Shown: positions 56,522-64,000 of the stretch, piece by piece
Position numbering within the stretch: position 1 is the first letter of the stretch
Layout: the number at the start of each line of letters is the position of its first letter
NCBI GenBank assembly: GCA_963682055.1
Contig: OY821747.1
Coordinates: 28,332,126-28,396,125 of the forward strand
Reading direction: 5' to 3'
Length of the DNA stretch: 64,000 nt
From: Primula veris
Taxonomy: Eukaryota; Streptophyta; Magnoliopsida; Ericales; Primulaceae
Notes under the pieces: generated by a model
What the model was told of the DNA's origin: nothing
Seen by the model: only the letters and a program-made list of their open reading frames with translations
Databases searched by the model: none
Made by a program: the position numbers and the translations under genes

Positions 56522-57310
56522 GTGTTTATTCAGCTTTTCAAGACAAATCCAGAGTTGGGTACCATTAAATGGTTTGATTTATCTGTTGAGGACAATGAAA
56601 TACCTAGTCAGGTTCTTGTTGATCTCGCATACGGGCCATTTAATAAGGTTAAAACATATCCGGGATACAATGTCAACAGTTTCAAATTTCAAACCAAATC
56701 ATATGGCGTAAATAAGTCCACTACAAACAATGGGGGTTGGTGTAAGGGAGATAATTATAGTGACACGACGGGCGATTATTATGGCCGCCTGATTGAAATA
56801 CTAATACTGGAGTACCTTGGGGCTCTCGATTAAGTGACCTGTTTTATTTAATTGCGACTGGATTGACCCCGTTATTAGAACATGTATTCACATGAAATAT
56901 AAACTTGTCGAGATCAATACTAAAAATCAGCTTAGGAGTTATGAACCCTTTATTATGGCCTCACAAGCTACCAACTGTATTTTGTTTCGTACCCGAGCTA
57001 AACAACCCGACGGGCCGACTGGTTAGTTGTCTGTCATACGAAAGATAGAACAATTATAGAAGTGTTTGTATCAACTAGTAATGCAACACCAAGCACGTCT
57101 ATACAACGTGATGCATTTCAAGACGATAATACGAATCTCCGTACAATCACATTGGAAAGCACTAGCAATTCTACCATGAACATTCCACTTCATGACCCAG
57201 ACAGATTGATCATAGAATTGAATTTCGAGAAACGGAATGATGAAGACTCATCTGAAGTCGATACATCATCAGAAGAAAAGTTTGATGATTATTATGATGC
57301 CTTATACTAG
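56522..57310 (+). pseudogene. TNP2-type transposase C-terminal remnant (DUF4216-like)
   Basis: The first segment reads LGTIKWFDLSV, TYPGYNVNSFKFQTKSYG and DYYGRLIEILILEYLG, the pattern seen in the C-terminal DUF4216 region of CACTA TNP2/TNPD proteins. A frame change near 56834 is followed in another frame by VLFNCDWIDPVIR and KYKLVEINTKNQLRSYEPF. A third segment (57062-57310) encodes an acidic tail ending DDYYDALY. Frameshifts and a stop break the chain. The upstream catalytic domain is absent. An undetected intron could explain one break, but not all of them. Confidence 0.75.
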
Positions 57311-57594
57311 ATATTTACCGCACAACCTATTATGGTAATTTATTATGTCATTTACTTATTAAATACGTTATTTGTTATGTATCTTATTACAGTGAATGTC
57401 GAAAAAAATGTCTAAAAAATGTAAAAAATATAAGAAAAAAATACAAAAAATAAGTGAGAAAGTATTGTTGTGTGTTGTATGTTTGTTTGAAGTCATTCTG
57501 TTCGGTAATGTACGGAAATTATTTCATTTTGTGCTTTAAGAAAGCTTTGGCTTATTTTTTTTCTTTAAAATCAATATTAATAGTTTTTAGTAGT

Positions 57595-57800
57595 GCTGGG
57601 CAAAAACCCGAAAAAATCGGATCGAGTAGGACCGAACTGAAAAAAACCGAAAACCAAAAAAACCGAAAAAAAAAAGAAACGGCAACCGAAAAAACAAACA
57701 CATATCGGTTCGGGTTCGGTTTTGGCTTACTATAAAACCAAACCAAAAAAACCCGAAAAACCGAAAAAACCCTGAACCGAATGAAAAAACCGAAAAACCT
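57595..57800. repeat. hAT-like terminal fragment nested in the CACTA element
   Basis: TAGTGCTGGGCAAAAACCCG followed by many AACCGAAAAACC-type units and their inverse (CGGTTCGGGTTCGGTTTTGG) resembles the end and subterminal zone of hAT MITEs. I see no matching right terminus or 8-bp duplication. The minus-strand Phe-rich frames here are translations of this repeat. Confidence 0.4.
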
Positions 57801-59549
57801 GAAAAAATCAATTGAGGGCTGAAAATTTGAGTTACACATGTTTTGTAACGTATATTTTAATTAGTTAACATTTTGATCATAATTTGTAACTGTCACAACT
57901 TTTAATAACTAAAAAAATCTACTAATAAATTTATACTCGATTTCGGTTTTACCATAAGACGGAATCCAGTTTTTATAATATAATTTTTTCGTATAAATCA
58001 AACATATTTCAGCTTAGTAAAACTGATACTTGTACAGTAGTTGTTCACAAGTATGAAATTTATATTACAAAATTTGGGAGATGGTTCTAATTTCATTTAG
58101 TTGGTGGAATGAAATTTTAGGCGGTGAATTAGATTTTGTTAGTTGCTGATGAGATCTGGGGCTTCCATATTTGCTAGCTTATAATTGAGAACGCATGTTT
58201 GAGGAAATTTTTGGGGTTAGCTGAGTTGTAGTTATGCATGCATGTTTGGGAGATGGTTTCGTGTCGTCTTTTTTTGGTTTGGGCTTATAAGTTCATCAAG
58301 CTTGGTTTCCTTATTGCTGTTTTGGGTAAGAAAACAAATCTTATTGTTAAAAATAAAGCTTTTATGATTAATAAGAGATTTTATGTTTCACATTTAATTA
58401 ATCTATACTGGAAAACATATTGTCTCTAGATATATTTTTAATTTGGTTATAACAAACAGATGTATTAGATTTAATAAAAAAATTGCAGTAGTTTTTGAAG
58501 GGAAAAAAGTTTACAACTTAAGTCTTACTTTAAAACATGTGTATTAGATTTAGTTAAAAAATTGCAATGTTGTGGTTCGATTCTCAAAGAGGGAGATTTT
58601 TTGTAACGAACCTGGTATTTAAAGGATGCGTTAAACTTATACCAATTGCAATAGAAAAATACTTTTTCCCCTTTGTAAGTTTGTACTACATTATGTTGTT
58701 AATCTTAAAAAGCTATGTTTTTTTTCTGTCCTTATAAGTTTGTACTGCATTAGTTTGTCAAGCTTAAAAGCGTTTTTATTTTATTTTTTGCCTTATTGAA
58801 GTTTAACTCCAAATAAGGCAACCAAACAGGCCTATACTGTATGTCTTTTTTGTTGGCATATATTGAAGTTTATTTTATTTGTTTTCTTATAAAATTAGGA
58901 TGTTTATAAAACGTAAGAGTTGTGTTTTGCGTGTAAAAATGTGAATAAAGCTCAGAATAAATACTCCACAACATACTAGAGATTATAAATATATGCTTGT
59001 TGATGTTACATTGGGATTCATTAGTTGCAGATTTAAAGTTCATTTTTTTTCCCTTAAGACTGTACTACATTAAGTTGTCAAGCTTTAAAACTCGGCCTTT
59101 TTGTTGCCATTTTTGTTGTCTTATTGAAGTTTAGTTTCAAACAGGACTATAATTTATGCATTTTGTATTGACATATATGGAAGTACTTTTTATGTGTTTT
59201 CCTATAAGATATGATGTTGCTTAAATACATTGTAACAAATAACGGCTAGATGTGACTTCTTTGTGTGATTGTATCACCTTTTATTAATCGAAGAGCAACC
59301 GTGAAGACTCATACCATACAAATCTAAAACAGTAAATACATATTTTTTACTTACATAGTTACATATGTTGGAATAAAAAAAATTAGGCTTTTAAGTCTTT
59401 GCTTGTTCTGCTGGAAATGAGGCAAGTAGATAATCTTACTGTTTGTTTTGTCGTAACATGTTTAAGTACAAGTTAATCTGGTTTTATTTGCTTGAATTAG
59501 TTATTGTTATCTTTTTTACTCATTCTCAGTTTTGATTAGGTTACCAGAC
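57801..59549. other. CACTA interior without a supported gene
   Basis: This AT-rich stretch separates the TNP2 remnant from the TNP1-like gene. Words such as AAGTTTGTACTACATTA and TTGTCAAGCTTAAAA recur near 58675-58760 and 59050-59090, suggesting internal duplication. It may contain the promoter and leader of the TNP1-like gene. Confidence 0.5.
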
Positions 59550-62109
59550 ATGTGGGGACTGTATCTTACTGATAATAATTTGGAAGAGGAGGATCACGCC
59601 ATTGAGACTCCCCCAGAGGAACTGGTCTCCTCTCCTCCTAGTGCCGCTAGTCAGCCGATGGGGAAAAACCGAAAGAGGAAGACCAAGCCACGGAAGCCAA
59701 AGTTCGACCCTACAATAATACAACCTGTTACTATCAGTAAAGTTGGCAAATTGCGTCCATCAAAGGAGTGTGCCAACAGAATACTCTATTATTTCCGTTA
59801 ATCGAATGATGCGGAAGGTGTTTGTTGGAAATCAGTAACGATGAAAACGAAGAATTTCTACTGGGGAGAGTTTCAGATTCTTATACTTGTTAGTTGCTTC
59901 AGTTTTTATGGTTGATTGTTAGTTGATGATGTATTTGTTAATATAGACTTACCTATGAATGTTTTCCTAAGTTTCAATTGCTGAATGTTTGGTGATTTGG
60001 GTATTACATGAACAAAGACCAATTAGAAAAAAATAGAACACATGGAAAAAGGCTGGACAAATGGTTGAAATACAGTAATCTATCAAAAATAAAGCATAAA
60101 AGGGTCTACCAATGTTGACTTCAATGTCTACTACCCGTTGATTATGTATCGACTCAATCTAGCGGCATAGCCTTTCAAAGTGTTATAGTTTTTCTTAAAT
60201 GTGCAGATAGTTTTTTGATTGTTTATAAATGCGACCTCCCCTGTGGAAAAGCTTTAGCTCCGCCACTGCTGCTGCTAGGCAGAATAACCTTATTTGCTAA
60301 TTGTGCTCATTTTGGTTGTCTAATGTTCTGTTTAATACATCATGGTTGTGCTAATTTTCTGACGCTTGTTATCGTACTTATTCACAAAATTATTCTGTTG
60401 ACACACTCATTTGACGTACTTGTTCACAAGATTTGTTTGTGCGTAGAGTATTTACTAAACTTTTAAATGAGAAAGAATTTTATAACTTTGAATGTTGAAT
60501 TACATATTTGATTTGTGTTACAGAGGTATATTACACATGATGGATACACGCTGGAAGAAATACATGAGGCTTGGAGAAAAAAGGCTGCCAAAAGCTATAG
60601 GGATTGGATAAGTAGATTATCTAAGCTCAAACAAAAGCCAAAGAGAGGCGTCAAACAAGCTGTTTGGGATGCATGGTGCAAGTATTGGGAAACAGACGAG
60701 TTTAAAAAGAAGAGCGAACGTGGTAGCCAAAATCGGAACCGTAACGGCAAAGGAACGGTCAACCACACAGGTGGCTCTCAAACATTCGAAGTCACGCTTG
60801 AGCGTATGGTTAGTAAGTTGATTATTTGCTAACAACGAACCATGAATATTCAGTCGTTCTACTTTAACTTTTCAGTTTTTGAGTAATTGTTTCTAATAGA
60901 GGGAAGACGGCGAAGATCCTGACTTGGCTGAGTTTCATATAGCTACACACTCTCGGCAAATTGGTGACGAGCTCGAATTCTGCGATGAAAAACAGTTCAA
61001 GTGCATGTAAGTCTAGTTAACTATATGTATTTTTATTTCTACATTTTTTTAGGAGAAAAAATGTTATTTTCTTTAGCAAACTACAGAATTGCATGTAGGT
61101 TGAGCATCTTAGTGAACCGTATTTGGTTAAATATCTTAACAGTTATATGCGTTTTTTGATTTTGAGAAGTTGGTAAAAGTAACATCTCCCATTCTTATAA
61201 AAAAAAGTAAAATTTGGCCATTGTAGTTTTGTTATTGTTTGTATATTAATTTAAAACCTAACTATTCCATCGTCTCATACAGTACATAAATTTGGGTCAA
61301 TTGTATTGCATTTTTTTCCTATTCATTTATTTCTCTGTAATAACACATACATGTATTGATGTATATGACTGAATTGTGATGAATGTGTGAACATCTGCAC
61401 TTCGATGAATATGAATTCTAGAACTAAACACTAAACTAATTAGTTTGAAATTTGTAAATGACCTTTTTGCATGATATTGGTTACCATGTATTTTATCACC
61501 AACGATGCATGATGAGATGATCTTGGCATTGAAGAGTACTTTAACACGATTTCAGATTGTGAATGATCATTGGCATAAATCGCTAATTTTGAATGAATTA
61601 TTTTTTGCTAATTAACTGTTGACTACCTTTTATTGATGATGGGCTGATAATGAGTACGTAATTTGTTAAAACTCGTAACATATTTGTTTAAAGATGATGC
61701 ATTGTGTGAGTTGCAAGCGTAGGCTGAGGCTAGTGGCTCGGAAGTGCCGACTGAACTACCCAAGTCAGTGAAGTGTGCATTGTTTAAAGAAGTGGCCAGT
61801 GGAGAAACAAAAGGAGCGATATATGGATCGGAAAGTGCAGCACCTGAATTCGACTCGGTAAAAGAGAAAGGCTCTTATTTCTTAAGTGGGTCATCAGACC
61901 CAACATCAGAGGTGCTTGAGCTGCGAAAACAGGTGGTAAATTTACAAGAGACGGTGGCATGGGGAAATGAAGAGCGTGACAAAGCAATTGCTGAGGCCGT
62001 TGCCCGAGTGGAGGAGGATCGTGACAAAGCAATTGCTGAACCTATAAAGGAAGCAGAGACTCACGCATACCTGTTGATGAAAGACATGTTTGACAGCATT
62101 CGTCGTTAG
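59550..62109 (+). CDS. TNP1-like (Ptta/En/Spm, Transposase_24-type) accessory gene, exons incomplete
   Basis: Supported pieces: 59550 to about 59800 (MWGLYLTDNNLEEED, then a Lys/Arg-rich RKRKTKPRKPKFDP); 60524-60808 (YTLEEIHEAWRKKAAKSYRD, KQAVWDAWCKYWETDEFKKK); 60900-61006 (DPDLAEFHIATHSRQIGDE); and about 61720-62109, an Ala/Glu-rich coiled coil with a repeated RDKAIAE and stop at 62107. Middle junctions are GT-AG; the first and last junctions do not close in phase, so an exon is missed or the gene is damaged. TNP1/TNPA proteins bind subterminal repeats of CACTA elements and help bring the ends together. The W..W..F KKKS motif and Asn/Arg stretch (SQNRNRNGKG) fit that family. Confidence 0.65.
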
Positions 62110-62449
62110 AGACGATGACGACGTTGTTTAGTACTTTACTTGTTTCCAGTATCGTAATATTTTGTCGCAGTTGTAAATTACATAATGCTTAAGTAATTCT
62201 CTGACAGTGTTTCGAAACTTATCCGCGGTTATTTTTTGTTTAGAAAACTATGCTAGCGACATTATGTAAACCTTATTTTTTGGTGTTCGAAATTCGGTTC
62301 TACGGATAATGTTTATTTGTGGGGTAAAATGTGTATGCCTATAATTTTTCTTAATACATTTTAGTATTCATTAGAAATTAATTTCATATTATTATATGAT
62401 TTTAAAATCATTATAAATATTATAAAAAAATATATTATAAATTTGTTAA

Positions 62450-62916
62450 TTGATTCAAAAAATACCGACCACATTTTCGGTTATAACATAATCCATGGTA
62501 TGTCTAATTGTAATGAATACCGACTATATTGTTAGTCACTACAGAAATAGACAACAATTTAGCCGCAACACAGTGACTATTATTTCAGTCAAAACATAAC
62601 GATTACGTTTTATGTCGGTGAAAATATCGACCACAATCCGGTCAGAAAAATAACGACTACATCTTATGTCAGTAAAAACAGTGACCACAGTTTTAGTCGG
62701 TAAAAATAACATCAATTTCAGTCAGTAAAAATAAGGACCACAGTTCAGCCGGTAAAAACTAACGACCACCGTTTCATTCGGTGCAAATACTGACCAGCAT
62801 TATGCCGACTATTTTTTCCGACCACCTCCGGTCAGTCGGTAAGACAACATAGCGACTGTTTTTGACGTTTATCGACTGTTTTTGACAGTCAGTATATTCA
62901 CGCTTTTTTGGTAGTG
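62450..62916. repeat. Right subterminal repeat zone of the CACTA element
   Basis: Many short copies of a CGACCACNNTTTCGGT-like motif occur in both orientations, ending in two tandem TAGCGACTGTTTTTGAC-like words just before the terminus. The left zone (55864 to about 56240) has the matching set. Confidence 0.8.
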
Positions 62917-62919
62917 TGA

Positions 62920-63468
62920 TAACCGTAAGCCAAGAAAATAAAATTATATATTGAATCATATAAAAATTCAAAACCAAGCAGTATGAAACCGTCAAAGATA
63001 ACATGTAAGAATGTCATGAGTTACTAGCATATTGGTATTCAAGAGAGAAACGAACAAAATGTATTCAAGCCATTTACTACCAAAACAATTTTTATACGTA
63101 ACAGATCAAATTATTATTTTTAAGTATTGCTATACGCACATAACAAAAGTGTACAGAGTAATAGATAGAAAAAAATAAAAGGTTCAGATTTATCCATGTC
63201 ACAATAAAATATATAATCCAACATTCATGAAATTCTTTACATTTAATTAATTCAATAATAATATTAATTTTTATTTAAAAACAAAATTATCCCTTACTCA
63301 TCCATGTTCTCTCTTCCTCTTCATGACTAATAACTCCATGGAACCATTCAAAGTCAATTTACTCCCACTATTACTTTGTCTTCACCATATTTTAGACCTC
63401 CAATTTTATATATATATAAAAAAAAAACAGTTCTTCACATGTATGATTTTATTTCACAATTTTATATC
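62920..63468. other. Intergenic stretch between the CACTA element and the LTR element
   Basis: AT-rich; no gene or known repeat is recognised. Confidence 0.5.
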
Positions 63469-63680
63469 TGTTGTAATATATTATTGGACTATTGGACTTG
63501 TACTTTATGGGCCCAAGTGGGCTTGTAACCGTACCCCTCTATCTATATAAAGAAGGTTAGGGGTCTTGTATTTCACATTCATTCATATACATTCTGATTA
63601 ATAAAAACCCTTCTGTTGTCTCTCTCTGTATTCTCTCTCTATATCTATATACATATATATGTGAGTTAATATGTCACACA
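63469..63680 (+). mobile_element. 5' LTR of a copia-like element running out of the window
   Basis: The stretch begins TGTTGTAATATATTATTGGA and ends GTCACACA. Inside are a TATA box (CTATATAAAG, about 63542-63551) and a CT-rich leader. Directly after it comes ATACGTTATCAGCACG, which resembles the primer-binding context seen in several plant Ty1/copia-type elements. The LTR is only about 212 bp. The 3' partner is outside the window, so autonomy cannot be judged. Confidence 0.65.
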
Positions 63681-64000
63681 ATACGTTATCAGCACGATGC
63701 TGGCGGAGAATAGGATATACGCTCGCGGATATTGGAGATTTTGGGTAAACGCAATGATATTGGGTATTTATAAACCTTGAGGTTTATCCGGATTTTTTTT
63801 TAGGGTGTTGCTATATCGACCTTCACCAAAATACATGGAGGACGGTACACCATAATTTTTTCTACCTTATAAACTCAAAATTGCATGCTACTGATATTCG
63901 TTTGTAAGTTGCATGTTAATACATGTATGAGTACAATGGTCCAAACCAATGCATACTATATGATTATATATGTTTATGTTACACTGACTTGTAAAAAGGA
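63681..64000 (+). other. Start of the LTR element interior
   Basis: The primer-site-like sequence is followed by about 300 bp without a recognisable gag start. The element continues past the window edge. Confidence 0.5.

Larger units (their letters stand above)
55864..62916 (+). mobile_element. CACTA (En/Spm) element with decayed TNP2 and a TNP1-like gene
   Basis: The left end CACTACTAGAAAAGTGCGGT (55864) and the reverse complement of the right end, CACTACCAAAAAAGCGTGAA (ending 62916), are CACTA-type inverted repeats. Both are flanked by the 3-bp duplication TGA (55861-55863 and 62917-62919). Both subterminal zones are crowded with short motifs such as GTCGCTATTTGTCGATTAGC and TAGCGACTGTTTTTGACG, as usual for TNPA/TNP1 binding. 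Length is 7,053 bp. Only the C-terminal part of a TNP2-like transposase is recognisable and the catalytic core is missing, so the element is non-autonomous. Confidence 0.93.

Noticed and set aside
57552..57839. Phe-rich minus-strand frames
   Set aside because: They translate simple CCGAAAAACC-type repeats of a hAT-like fragment.

Overview
This is a 64 kb piece of an AT-rich eudicot nuclear genome. The evidence is spliced genes with GT-AG introns, plant-only families (dihydroflavonol 4-reductase, a gamma-carbonic anhydrase of mitochondrial complex I, a PHD/GNAT protein of the IDM1-like family), plant transposon families with target-site duplications, and CCCTAAA telomere-type repeats. I cannot name the species. 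Most of the short reading frames in the window are not genes.

Layout. 1-15.8 kb holds no host gene that I can support. It contains a 7.9 kb LTR retrotransposon derivative (2887-10761, TSD GATAC) with no recognisable gag/pol, a 1.1 kb hAT-type element nested inside it (8023-9098, 8-bp TSD), and several foldback or MITE-like repeats. 15858-24653 is a complete Mutator-like element (MULE) of about 8.8 kb with a perfect 9-bp TSD. It carries two gene cassettes in the same orientation: a four-coding-exon plant mobile domain (PMD, MAIN-like) gene, and a FAR1-type MULE transposase fused to SWIM, AT-hook and OTU cysteine-protease modules. Arrays of CCGTAGATTAAATCTACGG-type palindromes lie just inside both ends and again between the cassettes, beside a 0.4 kb tract of telomere-like repeats. 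The transposase frame is broken by one in-frame TGA.

24972-29938 is a six-exon DFR gene (+). The MULE ends only about 320 bp upstream of its start codon. 37053-30676 (-) is a five-exon gamma-CA gene with a duplicated first exon and one GC-AG intron; it converges on DFR. 44383-38438 (-) is the well-supported 3' part of a PHD-finger/acyltransferase gene whose acetyl-CoA-binding glycines look lost; its 5' exons probably lie further right (46.7 and 50.8 kb), but I could not complete them. 45-55 kb is otherwise intron or intergenic DNA with MITEs, tandem repeats and a 31-bp poly-G run. 55864-62916 is a 7.05 kb CACTA element (TSD TGA) with a decayed TNP2-type C-terminus and a TNP1-like gene. The window closes inside an LTR element beginning at 63469.

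The most notable system is the MULE: a transposase with a built-in deubiquitinase-like module, a linked PMD gene, palindrome arrays at both ends and in the middle, and an internal telomere-like tract. It now sits in the promoter region of a pigment-pathway gene.
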